Origin: SAR92 bacterium BACL16 MAG-120619-bin48
GTDB lineage: Bacteria; Pseudomonadota; Gammaproteobacteria; Pseudomonadales; Porticoccaceae
Direction of reading: 5' to 3'
Assembly (NCBI GenBank): GCA_001438605.1
Contig: LIDE01000002.1
Coordinates: 17,473-81,472 of the forward strand
DNA length: 64,000 nt
The stretch's first letter is position 1. Each line of letters begins with the position of its first letter. Shown piece by piece: positions 9,206 through 17,773 of the stretch. The notes under the pieces were generated by a model. The model made no database searches and was not told the origin of the DNA. It saw nothing but the letters and a program-made list of their open reading frames with translations. A program made the translations under genes and the position numbers.

Positions 9206-9736
9206 ATGTTGACCAATTCAAGACTCGTCCATCAAGCCCATGACCATGGGCGCTGCATCAATGCCGCGCTCAGCCGCGCCGAGGCGCTGTGTACCGAAAA
9301 CCAGGCGCGACTCACCCCTACCCGTGAATCTGTTTTGCGCTTGCTCTGGCAGAGCCACCAACCGCTGGGCGCCTATCAGCTGCAAGATCAGCTGAGCAAA
9401 CAGTCGGGCAAAAATATTGCGCCGCCCACCATTTACCGCGCCATTGAATTTCTTCTGCAATTGGGTTTAATTCACCGCATTGCCTCGCTCAACGCTTACA
9501 TTGGCTGCCCATTCCCCGGCAGTGATCACAGCAATTTGTTTATGATTTGCAGTGACTGCGGCAGCGCTGCTGAAGTAAGCCACAACAGTATTAACGATCT
9601 GTTGCAAAGTGCCAGCGATAAAGCCAATTTTACACTGCAGGGGCAAAGCTTGGAGCTATTTGGTCTGTGCCCCAATTGCGCAGGACCAAAAATTCAATTG
9701 GATAGCCAACAGTCACAGGATCCATCTCATGAGTAG
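9206..9736 (+). CDS. zur: Zinc uptake regulator, Fur family
   Basis: Zinc-responsive repressor of the zinc uptake genes. The winged helix has recognition helix APPTIYRAIEFL (about 72-83). The C-terminal dimerisation and metal domain contains two CxxC pairs, CSDC (115-118) and CPNC (155-158), the structural zinc site of Fur-family proteins. Length 176 is typical of Zur. The gene overlaps znuC by 8 bp, and a Zur-box palindrome lies 43 bp upstream, so it is probably autoregulated. Its position as first gene of the zur-znuC-znuB operon matches Pseudomonas. Confidence 0.92.
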   Translation: MLTNSRLVHQAHDHGRCINAALSRAEALCTENQARLTPTRESVLRLLWQSHQPLGAYQLQDQLSKQSGKNIAPPTIYRAIEFLLQLGLIHRIASLNAYIGCPFPGSDHSNLFMICSDCGSAAEVSHNSINDLLQSASDKANFTLQGQSLELFGLCPNCAGPKIQLDSQQSQDPSHE

Positions 9737-10490
9737 CCCACTAATCACCCTGAAGGGGGTCAATAAAGCCTTCGGCGGCCGGTCTGTGCTGGACAATATT
9801 TCCATGCAGTTGATGCAGGGCGAGATCACCACACTGATTGGCCCAAACGGCGCGGGTAAGTCTACATTGGTGCGTATTATCCTTGGGCTTATCCAGCCAG
9901 ACAGCGGTACTGTGTCGCCCAGCGCTGGACTGCGCGTGGGTTACATGCCGCAGAAAATGCACATTGACCCGACGCTGCCGCTGACCACCTGTCGTTTTCT
10001 GCAACTGGCCAACACCTCACACCACGCCTGCCACGAAGCGCTGGAGCGTGTTGGGATAGGGCATCTTGCCACATCGCCAATCCAAAGCCTGTCGGGGGGC
10101 GAGGTGCAGCGCGCACTGCTGGCGCGAGCCATTTTGCGCAAGCCTAACTTTCTGGTGCTCGATGAGCCAGTGCAGGGTGTCGATGTAACGGGGCAAAACG
10201 CGCTCTACCGCATGATTGGGGAGCTCAGCAAAGCACTCAATTGTGGCGTGCTAATGGTGTCCCACGACCTGCATCTGGTGATGTCGGCAACTGATCGAGT
10301 GATTTGCTTAAATCAGCACATCTGCTGTCAGGGACACCCTGAACAAGTCACCCAAGATCAGGCCTATATCGATATTTTTGGCCAGACAACGGCCGTTTAC
10401 GCTCACCAACACGACCATCATCACAGCCTGCACGGCGATGTTCTCGATGGGCATAATCACCAGCACGGCGAGGGCTGCAACCATGACTGA
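9729..10490 (+). CDS. znuC: Zinc ABC transporter, ATP-binding protein
   Basis: ATPase powering zinc import through ZnuB. Motifs are Walker A GPNGAGKST (38-46), signature LSGGE (121-125) and Walker B FLVLDEP (141-147), with a switch His in SHDLH. The C-terminal tail from about residue 226 is strikingly His-rich (HQHDHHHSLHG and HNHQHGEGCNHD), likely a metal-binding extension. The frame is open upstream to a GTG at 9609, but the ATG at 9729 gives the family-typical start MSSPLITLKGVNKAFGG and an 8-bp overlap with zur. It also overlaps znuB by 8 bp, so translation is probably coupled. Confidence 0.93.
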   Translation: MSSPLITLKGVNKAFGGRSVLDNISMQLMQGEITTLIGPNGAGKSTLVRIILGLIQPDSGTVSPSAGLRVGYMPQKMHIDPTLPLTTCRFLQLANTSHHACHEALERVGIGHLATSPIQSLSGGEVQRALLARAILRKPNFLVLDEPVQGVDVTGQNALYRMIGELSKALNCGVLMVSHDLHLVMSATDRVICLNQHICCQGHPEQVTQDQAYIDIFGQTTAVYAHQHDHHHSLHGDVLDGHNHQHGEGCNHD

Positions 10491-11268
10491 TTTTCTGTTG
10501 TATGCGCTTCTGGCAGGACTTGGGGTTGCTGCAGTGGCAGGACCACTGGGATGTTTTGTGGTGTGGCGACGAATGGCCTACTTCGGCGACACGCTGGCTC
10601 ACTCTGCACTACTGGGTGTCGCGCTGGGGGTGCTGCTTGAGGTTAATCTCAGTATCAGTGTCGCCGCGGTGCCGCTGCTAATGGCGCTGGGCTTGGTTTA
10701 TCTTGAGCAGCGGGGCATTCTCTCGCTGGATACGCTCTTGGGGATTTTGTCTCACTCGGCACTGGCAACGGGCTTGGTGGTGATTTCCCTGCTGCCAGAT
10801 GTGCGGGTTGATCTTATATCACTGCTGTTTGGTGATTTGTTGTCGGTGACGGTGGACGATCTCTATGTGATTTACGCAGTGGCGGCAGCGGTGCTGGGCC
10901 TGCTGATACTGCTGTGGAAACCATTAATAAGTATCACAGTACAGGCTGAACTGGCCGCTGTAGAGGGTATTAAGGTGTCGGCGGTGCGCACCGCGCTAAT
11001 GCTGATTACCGCGCTGGTCATTGCCATTGCCATGAAAATTGTCGGTGTGCTGCTGATTACCGCACTGCTCATTATTCCGGCTGCTACGGCGCGACGAATG
11101 AGCCGCACACCCGAACAAATGGCGTTGGTGGCCAGTGCTATCGCGATGCTCACCGTGGTCTTGGGTCTGTCGATGTCGTGGCAACTCGATACACCCGCAG
11201 GCCCTTCTGTGGTTGTCTGCGCGGCACTGTTGTTTATGTTGTCACTGGTGGTGCGGCAGAGAGGTTAG
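10483..11268 (+). CDS. znuB: Zinc ABC transporter, membrane permease
   Basis: Integral membrane channel of the ZnuABC importer, ABC-3 permease family. The 261-residue protein has about eight hydrophobic segments and the conserved WRRMAYFGDTLAHSALLGVA region early on. The ATG at 10483 overlaps the znuC stop by 8 bp and has a GAGGGC ribosome site. Longer versions of the frame (to 10378) would add the His-rich znuC tail in another frame and are rejected. Last gene of the zur-znuC-znuB operon, converging on the SCO gene. Confidence 0.93.
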   Translation: MTDFLLYALLAGLGVAAVAGPLGCFVVWRRMAYFGDTLAHSALLGVALGVLLEVNLSISVAAVPLLMALGLVYLEQRGILSLDTLLGILSHSALATGLVVISLLPDVRVDLISLLFGDLLSVTVDDLYVIYAVAAAVLGLLILLWKPLISITVQAELAAVEGIKVSAVRTALMLITALVIAIAMKIVGVLLITALLIIPAATARRMSRTPEQMALVASAIAMLTVVLGLSMSWQLDTPAGPSVVVCAALLFMLSLVVRQRG

Positions 11269-11277
11269 TCTCTGCCG
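11254..11277. terminator. Hairpin at the znuB / SCO convergence
   Basis: CGGCAGAGA (11254-11262) pairs exactly with TCTCTGCCG (11269-11277) around a 6-nt loop that contains the znuB stop codon. No T-run follows on either strand, so it is only a terminator-like structure. Confidence 0.4.
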
Positions 11278-11301
11278 TTGTCTGCGGAGCCGCTAGCCGC
11301 G

Positions 11302-11943
11302 CTATTCGAACGCACCCGCCATTGAGCGCCATGTCTGACGAATTCCGATAGCGCCGTGGGGCGACGAATAGAAGGCGTGGTAGTGGCCTTTTGGATTAAT
11401 AAGTATGAGCTGACTGCTGTGATCGATGGTGTAATTGTCACCCTCGAGCGGGACTTGGTTGTAGGCAATGGTCAGCTCTGCCGTTAACCGCCGAATAAAA
11501 TGCTTGTTGCCCGTGACACCCACAAAGTCGCTGTTGAAATAAGGCACATATTCCGCCATCTTCTCTTGCGTATCTCGCTCAGGGTCGAGGGATACTAACA
11601 CCACCTGAAGCTTTTCTTTTTCACCGTCACTCAACGGCTCGTACATTTCCGCAAGGGTCGCCATGGTGGTCGGACAAATGTCAGGGCAGTTGGTGAAACC
11701 AAAGAAGATAATACTCCACGTCCCCTTGAGGTTCTCCAGCGTAAACGCATCGCCGTTGTGGTCGATAAGCTCAAAGTCGCTGAAAATCCGTGGGTTGTTC
11801 AGTTGCACAGCGCCATTGGCCCGCAGTTCCTGGCTGTTCATAATCACCGGCTGTGACATTCGCCAAACAAAGCCAACCACCACTAACACAATCAGGCACA
11901 GCACGGCGGCGATGGTTAAACGAATTCTTGTTTGCTGGTTCAT
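11302..11943 (-). CDS. SCO1/SenC family copper chaperone
   Basis: Membrane-anchored thioredoxin-like protein that delivers copper to the CuA site of cytochrome c oxidase subunit II. It has an N-terminal membrane helix (about 9-26) and the copper-binding motif FGFTNCPDICPTTM (Cys86, Cys90), followed by a conserved His in the IDHSSQL region. Length 213 fits the family. It is the last gene of the cox cluster on the minus strand, directly after cyoE, in the same relative place as in Pseudomonas. Confidence 0.92.
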   Translation of the reverse strand: MNQQTRIRLTIAAVLCLIVLVVVGFVWRMSQPVIMNSQELRANGAVQLNNPRIFSDFELIDHNGDAFTLENLKGTWSIIFFGFTNCPDICPTTMATLAEMYEPLSDGEKEKLQVVLVSLDPERDTQEKMAEYVPYFNSDFVGVTGNKHFIRRLTAELTIAYNQVPLEGDNYTIDHSSQLILINPKGHYHAFYSSPHGAIGIRQTWRSMAGAFE

Positions 11944-11968
11944 AGATCAGGCTCCGTGGATAAATGGC

Positions 11969-12883
11969 TTAAGCAAGCGGGATAAAGCGCGTCGGCTCAA
12001 TCAAATAGTGGTCTAGCAACATCACGCAGAACAACACCATCAGGTACGTTATAGAGTACTTAAAGGTTTTCATTCCAGAATCTTTATCACTTCCCCAGAG
12101 CATAACAAACGACCAATAGAGGAAGCCAAGCCCGAGCGTGAGCGCCCCAGTGAGATAGAGCCAGCCAAACATACCGGTCAAAAAGGGCAGAATTGTGATG
12201 ACAATCAGCAACAGGGTGTAGAGCACAATATTGATTTTTGTGTACCGCTCACCATGGGTGACCGGCAACATTGGAATTTTGGCCGTTGCGTACTCTTCTT
12301 TGCGATGAATGGCCAAGGCCCAAAAATGGGGCGGCGTCCAAGCATAGATAATTAACACCAAAAGCAGGGCATTGTAGTGAATTTCTCCGGTCACTGCGGT
12401 CCAGCCCAGTAGCGGCGGAGCAGCTCCGGCCAACCCGCCAATCACAATATTCTGTGGTGTGGCGCGCTTGAGGTACATGGTGTAAATAAACGCGTAGCCA
12501 AAAAGTGAGGCTAAGGTCAGCCACGCCGTGAGTTGGTTGATAAATACTAATAAAATCAGCAACCCGCCGGCCCCGGTGATCAGTGCAAACAGCACCGCTT
12601 GGCGCGGCTTAATACGGCCTTGCGCGATAGGGCGGTTGTGGGTGCGCGCCATTTGGTTGTCAATCTGGCGATCGACAATATGGTTGACCGCTGCCGCTGA
12701 CCCAGCACAGAGCGCAATTCCTAAGTTACCCAGCAGTAAAACATCAAGTCCAACCATGCCGTCGGTGGCGAGCAACATACCAATCAGCGACGTGAGAATC
12801 ATCAAGGCGACCACATTCGGCTTGCACAATTCTAGATAGTCGCGCCACTCAACAGGGCTCTCGTTTATATCAGTTTGCGGCAT
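11969..12883 (-). CDS. cyoE: Protohaem IX farnesyltransferase (haem O synthase)
   Basis: UbiA-family membrane prenyltransferase that adds farnesyl to protohaem to make haem O, the precursor of haem A for aa3 oxidases. It has about nine hydrophobic segments and the conserved prenyl-diphosphate binding motif in VNHIVDRQIDNQMARTHNRP (about 66-85). Length 304 is normal. It sits between the SCO gene and a thioredoxin-like assembly gene. In comparable clusters ctaA (haem A synthase) precedes it; here only 31 bp separate it from the next gene and no ctaA is present. Also called ctaB. Confidence 0.95.
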   Translation of the reverse strand: MPQTDINESPVEWRDYLELCKPNVVALMILTSLIGMLLATDGMVGLDVLLLGNLGIALCAGSAAAVNHIVDRQIDNQMARTHNRPIAQGRIKPRQAVLFALITGAGGLLILLVFINQLTAWLTLASLFGYAFIYTMYLKRATPQNIVIGGLAGAAPPLLGWTAVTGEIHYNALLLVLIIYAWTPPHFWALAIHRKEEYATAKIPMLPVTHGERYTKINIVLYTLLLIVITILPFLTGMFGWLYLTGALTLGLGFLYWSFVMLWGSDKDSGMKTFKYSITYLMVLFCVMLLDHYLIEPTRFIPLA

Positions 12884-12914
12884 AGTGCTGGGCTCCAGAT
12901 TGTCAGACTCGCTG

Positions 12915-13520
12915 TTAGCGGTCCGGTGAATACTTTAAGAGGTGCTTGAGGTCTTCAAGGAGGCCCGTCACATCATTGTCCTGCGTGTAATAGAGAATCG
13001 CTTCGTTGTCGGGGGTGACGACAAAATAGCGGGTGTCGCGCATATCCCAGTCAATGGAGCTGCCTTTTAATAGTTCAGCAAACTCAGACAACCCGGACTG
13101 CTGCACGGTCAAAAACGGATGCGCGAGGTGGAGGTCGTCCAGCGCCTCTTGGCTCAACTGCTCAGAATTAGCCAAATATACCCGCTCGGCGCGGCGCGTG
13201 AGCTTACCCAACAAAATATGAATTTGGCGGGTTTCCAGAATCACTTTCTGACAAGCGGCATCGCAACTCTCGCCGCCAGCAATAAGGATTTTCCATTTCA
13301 ACGAGGTCGCCGGCTTTTCAGTCAGAACAGTGCTGATATCGACCGCAGGCTTAAGCAATGAGCCCTGATTGGTTGTGCCAAACAGCTCAACCATGCGCTG
13401 ACGCTCTTCCTCGGTATCAGGCACCATTAAGGTTCCCGCCAGCATTACGCCACCGACCATCAGCAGCATGATCCAAATTTGGATTTTCATTCCTTTATTA
13501 GCAGGACTCTGTTCATTCAT
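12915..13520 (-). CDS. Thioredoxin-like cox-cluster protein with CxxxC motif
   Basis: Probable cytochrome oxidase assembly factor of unproven function. A single membrane helix (about 12-33) is followed by a periplasmic domain. The segment WKILIAGGESCDAACQKVI places Cys86 and Cys90 in a CxxxC arrangement like the copper site of SCO proteins, with DTRYFVVTPDNEAILYY later resembling a thioredoxin-like beta strand. Homologous small proteins sit at this place in Pseudomonas cox clusters, between SURF1 and ctaA. It overlaps the SURF1 gene by 8 bp. The redox or copper role is inference from the motif and neighbours. Confidence 0.75.
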   Translation of the reverse strand: MNEQSPANKGMKIQIWIMLLMVGGVMLAGTLMVPDTEEERQRMVELFGTTNQGSLLKPAVDISTVLTEKPATSLKWKILIAGGESCDAACQKVILETRQIHILLGKLTRRAERVYLANSEQLSQEALDDLHLAHPFLTVQQSGLSEFAELLKGSSIDWDMRDTRYFVVTPDNEAILYYTQDNDVTGLLEDLKHLLKYSPDR

Positions 13521-14283
13521 GTCTGAACCCTTTTTTCTGTTTCAACCATAGTGATAGATTTGAATTTGCCACAACTGTCATCAGCACCAAAACCACGGCC
13601 ATGACAAACCACTGCACGGCATAGGCCGTGTGCTTTTCCGGCTGGACGGCTACTGTCGGCCAGCCTGTTTCCAACGCCGCGGGAGAATCACTGTCTAGCC
13701 GCAACTGGTAAGGGTACAGCGACTCATTGAACAACTGTTCTGCTCGCGCGACTGAAACCCAGCCAACTCGCGCCGGCCACTCAGACACCCGGCCAATGCC
13801 GTCGTCCAGCTGATACCCGCCTTTTAGCACCGCGTAGAGCGACCCGCGCAAGGTCACTTCGTCATCTATATCATCAACCTGCGGCCACACACGGCGGTCT
13901 AATGATGCCGCTACCCAGCCTCGATTGACCAATATCTTTTGCGCTGAGTCGTCGATCGTCAGCAGCTCAAAAACCTCATACCCCGGGCGGCCATCACGGA
14001 CGCGATTATCCAGCAATAACCGACGCTTTGCATCCAGTTTGCCCGTTAAAACAGCAGGGCGGTACTGTAAGTTTTCTGCGCTATTCAAGTCAGTAATTTG
14101 TGCCGGCGCGGCTTGTTGATTGCTAACAAACTCGGCCAGAATCTGCCGCTTTTCCTGCGCGCGATCGAGTTGCCAATAACCCAAGGCAACCAGCAAGGGA
14201 AGCATCAGCAGCGTAAATAGCAGTATCTTGGCATTGGGCTGCCATGAAAATTTATCTGCTTTAGCCTGTGGGTCGCTGGTCAT
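13513..14283 (-). CDS. SURF1 family cytochrome oxidase assembly protein
   Basis: Inner-membrane protein needed for correct haem a insertion into subunit I of cytochrome c oxidase. Layout is typical: N-terminal membrane helix (about 19-38), a large periplasmic domain containing LLDNRVRDGRPGYEVFELL and LVNRGWVAA, and a C-terminal helix (about 222-244). Length 256 is normal. The downstream thioredoxin-like gene overlaps its end by 8 bp, indicating one operon. Divergent from the small twin-helix protein gene, as in Pseudomonas. Confidence 0.92.
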   Translation of the reverse strand: MTSDPQAKADKFSWQPNAKILLFTLLMLPLLVALGYWQLDRAQEKRQILAEFVSNQQAAPAQITDLNSAENLQYRPAVLTGKLDAKRRLLLDNRVRDGRPGYEVFELLTIDDSAQKILVNRGWVAASLDRRVWPQVDDIDDEVTLRGSLYAVLKGGYQLDDGIGRVSEWPARVGWVSVARAEQLFNESLYPYQLRLDSDSPAALETGWPTVAVQPEKHTAYAVQWFVMAVVLVLMTVVANSNLSLWLKQKKGFRHE

Positions 14284-14322
14284 TTGTGTTTAAATTCTCA
14301 CCTTTAATTAGGGGTTCATCGC

Positions 14323-14583
14323 ATGCTGTTAAAAGTTATTATTATCCTGCTATTTGCCGCAGTCGTCTTTAGCCTTTTTGGCGGGCTAAAATTTCTGGTG
14401 AGTGATCTCGGGGACAATCACAAGAAACGTCTACTGTATGCGCTGGGAATTCGAATTACCCTCGCCGCACTTTTGATGGCCGCTATCTTTTACGGCGCAT
14501 ACACAGGACAGATCAGCAGCCAAGCGCCATGGGACAAGAAATTGCATCCCGAAGCCACAACAGTAATACCCAAACAACCCTAA
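14323..14583 (+). CDS. Twin transmembrane protein (DUF2909 type)
   Basis: Small inner-membrane protein of 86 residues with two helices (about 4-24 and 43-63) joined by a conserved-looking loop, SDLGDNHKKRLLYALGIRI. Proteins of this type are found embedded in gammaproteobacterial cox clusters, between subunit III and SURF1 and on the opposite strand, exactly as here. The function is unknown; a role in oxidase assembly is inferred from context only. A terminator follows the gene. Confidence 0.8.
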   Translation: MLLKVIIILLFAAVVFSLFGGLKFLVSDLGDNHKKRLLYALGIRITLAALLMAAIFYGAYTGQISSQAPWDKKLHPEATTVIPKQP

Positions 14584-14593
14584 GCGCTAAAAC

Positions 14594-14626
14594 AAAAACG
14601 GCCGGGCATGGAGCCTAGCCGTTTTT
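14594..14626. terminator. Bidirectional terminator between the twin-helix gene and coxC
   Basis: AAAAACGGC (14594-14602) pairs with GCCGTTTTT (14618-14626), with additional partial pairing inside the loop. It gives a GC stem with U-runs on both strands, suited to both convergent genes. Confidence 0.8.
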
Positions 14627-14654
14627 AAGTCACCCTTTTGGCAGAGGGTTTTTA

Positions 14655-15596
14655 TCAAGCAAGGACATAGACAAAAATAAACAAACCCACCCAAACTACG
14701 TCCACAAAGTGCCAGTACCATGCCGCCGCTTCAAAGCCGAACTGATCATCGCTCTTGAAGTGGCCTTTCAGCCCGCGCAAGAAAGCGATTAACAGCATAA
14801 TAGTACCCAAGGTCACGTGAGCACCGTGGAAGCCGGTCAACATGAAGAAGGTCGTGCCGTAAATACCCGACTCAAGGGTTAGCCCCATGTGCTGGTAAGC
14901 TTCGACATACTCCTCTACTTGTAATACAAGGAAGAAGGCGCCCATAGCGACTGTCAAACCCAGCCACTGCAGAAATTTCTTGCGGTTGTTGTTCTTCAGC
15001 GCAGTGTGCGCAACGTGCACGGTAAAGCTAGAAGATAGCAGAACCAGTGTGTTCCAAAGAGGTAACCACTGCAACAGTCGGTCCCAGCCTGGGAAACTCA
15101 TCGATTGGTCAGGACCAACAAACTGGGCAGCGTCACCATTGGCAGCCTGATCTGGTGTAACCATGACCGGCCACTGTGTTTCATAGCCGGGCCACAGGTG
15201 AACATTGTTGGCAACGGCGGCATCCGTTGGTGTGTTGTCAAACATGCCGAACGCAGCATCGCCACCCAGCCAGGGATTGACGATCGCGCGAACGTAGAAC
15301 AATGCACCAAAGAAGGCGGCAAAAAACATTACTTCAGAAAAGATAAACCACAGCATGCCGAGAACATAAGAATGCTTGAGCTGGTCATTGGCCAAGCCCT
15401 GCATATTTTCATCGATAACTGTACTCCACCATTTGTACATAACGCAGAACATAACCACTGCGCCAATTAGGAAAACAGTGTTGCTCCCCGACACGACCCA
15501 GCTCGCTGCGCCGTATGCCATCAGACCCATGCCAGTAGCTGCGATCAGGGGCAGCTTACTGCTTTCGGGTACGTAATAACCACTTTCTGTTGCCAT
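14655..15596 (-). CDS. coxC: Cytochrome c oxidase subunit III
   Basis: Core membrane subunit of the haem-copper oxidase, helping proton uptake and stability of subunit I. The 313 residues contain seven predicted helices, with motifs SEVMFFAAFFGALFYVRA, LTGFHGAHVTLGTIMLLIAF and the C-terminal WYWHFVDVVWVGLFIFVYV. A long hydrophilic loop (about residues 112-170) lies between helices, as in related gammaproteobacterial subunits. Part of the minus-strand block coxB-coxA-ctaG-coxC. Confidence 0.96.
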   Translation of the reverse strand: MATESGYYVPESSKLPLIAATGMGLMAYGAASWVVSGSNTVFLIGAVVMFCVMYKWWSTVIDENMQGLANDQLKHSYVLGMLWFIFSEVMFFAAFFGALFYVRAIVNPWLGGDAAFGMFDNTPTDAAVANNVHLWPGYETQWPVMVTPDQAANGDAAQFVGPDQSMSFPGWDRLLQWLPLWNTLVLLSSSFTVHVAHTALKNNNRKKFLQWLGLTVAMGAFFLVLQVEEYVEAYQHMGLTLESGIYGTTFFMLTGFHGAHVTLGTIMLLIAFLRGLKGHFKSDDQFGFEAAAWYWHFVDVVWVGLFIFVYVLA

Positions 15597-15635
15597 TCTT
15601 ACTCTCCGGTTGGTATTTCCAATAACTCCAGGAAA

Positions 15636-16193
15636 TTACTTCTGTAACTGTGCGACCGAGTTGCTAACGCTGCTTGTGATATCAAACAGGGTGTAGGAAA
15701 GCGTCAGGCTATTGATGCTTTCCGGCAAATCTGGGTCAACAATAAATGTCAGTGCTAATTGGGCTTCCTCGCCCGCAGCCAGCGGTTGGCTGTTGAAACA
15801 AAAACACTCCGTCTTGTGGAAATAGTCTGCAGCATTAAAGGGGACAACCCCTGGAATTGCTTGGCCGACCATGTCGCTCTGGGTTTTATTGCGCGCAAAA
15901 AACTCAACGTTGGTTGGCTCACCGGGGTGAACCGTAACGCGCGTTTGCATCGGATAGAAATCCCATGGCATCTCGGCGTTATTCGCGGCGATAAACTGAA
16001 CAACCACTTCCCTTGACGTGTCTACTCTCACGTCAACAGCTTCGTAGCTGCCTTTCGTTTTGCCGCCAATTCCGGTGATTTCGCACAGGAGGTTGTACAG
16101 CGGCGGCATAACGAATATGGCGAAAGCAAACATGGCAACCGCAGTGAGCACTAGTTTGACTAGCAATTTACCTGTGGGCGCGCGGGTTGACAT
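15636..16193 (-). CDS. ctaG: Cytochrome c oxidase assembly protein, Cox11/CtaG family
   Basis: Copper chaperone for the CuB site of subunit I. It has an N-terminal membrane anchor (about 11-33) and an immunoglobulin-like periplasmic domain with the copper motif KTECFCFNSQPL (Cys130, Cys132). Length 185 is typical. It lies 12 bp downstream of coxA and ahead of coxC on the same strand, the standard order. A third conserved Cys lies near residue 37 (LLCEITG). Confidence 0.94.
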   Translation of the reverse strand: MSTRAPTGKLLVKLVLTAVAMFAFAIFVMPPLYNLLCEITGIGGKTKGSYEAVDVRVDTSREVVVQFIAANNAEMPWDFYPMQTRVTVHPGEPTNVEFFARNKTQSDMVGQAIPGVVPFNAADYFHKTECFCFNSQPLAAGEEAQLALTFIVDPDLPESINSLTLSYTLFDITSSVSNSVAQLQK

Positions 16194-16205
16194 AGGGTTT
16201 GCTCC

Positions 16206-17759
16206 TTATTTAACTTCGGGTGCTGTTGAAAACGTGTGGTATGGCGCGGGTGTTGCAACGGTCCACTCCAAGCCCTCTGCACCTTCCCACGTCTTAGCTT
16301 CAGACGTTGGCGCACCACTGCGGATGGTCACGATGACGTTGTACAACAACATCAGCTGAGCGCCACCGTAGATGAAAGCACCAATGCTCGAGACCATGTT
16401 CCAGTCGGCAAACTGCAAACCGTAGTCTGCGTAGCGACGTGGCATACCGGCCAAACCGAGGAAGTGCTGTGGCATAAAGGCAATGTTGAAACCGATGAAC
16501 GCTACCCAAAACTGCACCTGACCCATGGTTTCGTTGTACATACGGCCACACCACTTAGGCAACCAGTAGTAGATCGCCGCTGTGCCGCTGAATACCGCAC
16601 CCGCCACCATTACGTAGTGGAAGTGAGCAACCACAAAGTAGGTGTCGTGGTACTGGGTATCCGCTGCTGCAACAGACAACATCAGACCGGTGAAGCCACC
16701 AAAGGTGAACAGAATGACAAACGCAATACTGAAGAGCATGGGCGTTTCAAAGGTTAGCGACCCTTTGTACATGGTCGTAATCCAGTTAAACACCTTCACG
16801 CCGGTTGGCACTGCGATCAACATGGTGGCGTACATAAAGTACAGCTCACCGGCAATCGGCATACCAACGGTAAACATGTGGTGAGCCCAAACAATGAACG
16901 ACAGGAACGCAATCGCGGCCGTCGCGTAAACCATTGACGAATAACCGAACAGTGGCTTGCGGCTAAACGTGGGGATGATCTGCGAAACCACACCGAAAGC
17001 GGGCAGAATGATAATATAAACTTCTGGGTGACCGAAGAACCAGAACACGTGCTGGAACAGAACCGGATCGCCACCACCTGCCGCATTAAAGAAGCTGGTG
17101 CCAAAGTTAATATCCATCAACATCATTGTCACGGCACCGGCCAACACTGGCATAACGGCAACGAGCAAGAATGCAGTGATTACCCACGTCCAGACGAACA
17201 GCGGCATCTTCATGTATGTCATGCCAGGGGCGCGCATGTTCATTACGGTCGCGATAATATTGATAGAGCCCATAATAGAAGAGGCACCCATAATATGGAT
17301 CGCGAAGATGAAGTAGTTTACCGACTCAGGCGCGTAGGTTGTGGACAGAGGCGCGTAGAAGGTCCAACCGAAGTTTGGACCGCCGCCTTCCATAAACAAC
17401 GTCGACGTCAGGATCGCGAATGCGAACGGTAGAATCCAGAAACTTAGATTGTTCATCCGCGGCAACGCCATATCTGGCGCACCAATCATCAGAGGAATCA
17501 TCCAGTTCGCCAGACCAACGAATGCCGGCATTATTGCGCCGAACACCATGACCAATCCATGCATGGTAGTCATTTGGTTGAAAAACTCGGGCTTGATCAG
17601 CTGCATACCAGGCTGGAACAACTCAGCGCGGATAACCATAGCGAAAAAGCCACCAAGCAAAAACATTGCAAAACTAAACCATAAATACAATGTGCCAATA
17701 TCTTTGTGGTTGGTGGTAAATAACCAGCGACCTATACCTTTAGCGGGACCATGTGCCAT
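16206..17759 (-). CDS. coxA: Cytochrome c oxidase subunit I
   Basis: Catalytic subunit carrying haem a and the haem a3-CuB centre, pumping protons while reducing oxygen. The 517 residues have about twelve helices. Visible landmarks are TMHGLVMVFGAIMPAFVGL with a haem-ligand His, FWFFGHPEVYIIILPAFG with the CuB His and cross-linked Tyr, VWAHHMF with the two further CuB His, and DTYFVVAHFHYVM with the a3/a His pair. It is co-oriented with coxB 15 bp upstream. With the cytochrome c domain on subunit II this would be a caa3-like A-type oxidase. Confidence 0.97.
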   Translation of the reverse strand: MAHGPAKGIGRWLFTTNHKDIGTLYLWFSFAMFLLGGFFAMVIRAELFQPGMQLIKPEFFNQMTTMHGLVMVFGAIMPAFVGLANWMIPLMIGAPDMALPRMNNLSFWILPFAFAILTSTLFMEGGGPNFGWTFYAPLSTTYAPESVNYFIFAIHIMGASSIMGSINIIATVMNMRAPGMTYMKMPLFVWTWVITAFLLVAVMPVLAGAVTMMLMDINFGTSFFNAAGGGDPVLFQHVFWFFGHPEVYIIILPAFGVVSQIIPTFSRKPLFGYSSMVYATAAIAFLSFIVWAHHMFTVGMPIAGELYFMYATMLIAVPTGVKVFNWITTMYKGSLTFETPMLFSIAFVILFTFGGFTGLMLSVAAADTQYHDTYFVVAHFHYVMVAGAVFSGTAAIYYWLPKWCGRMYNETMGQVQFWVAFIGFNIAFMPQHFLGLAGMPRRYADYGLQFADWNMVSSIGAFIYGGAQLMLLYNVIVTIRSGAPTSEAKTWEGAEGLEWTVATPAPYHTFSTAPEVK

Positions 17760-17773
17760 TTTAAATTCCTCCC

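Noticed and set aside
9609..9728. N-terminal extension of znuC from a GTG codon
   Set aside because: The extra 40 residues overlap zur in another frame and are not ABC-like; the ATG at 9729 fits the family.
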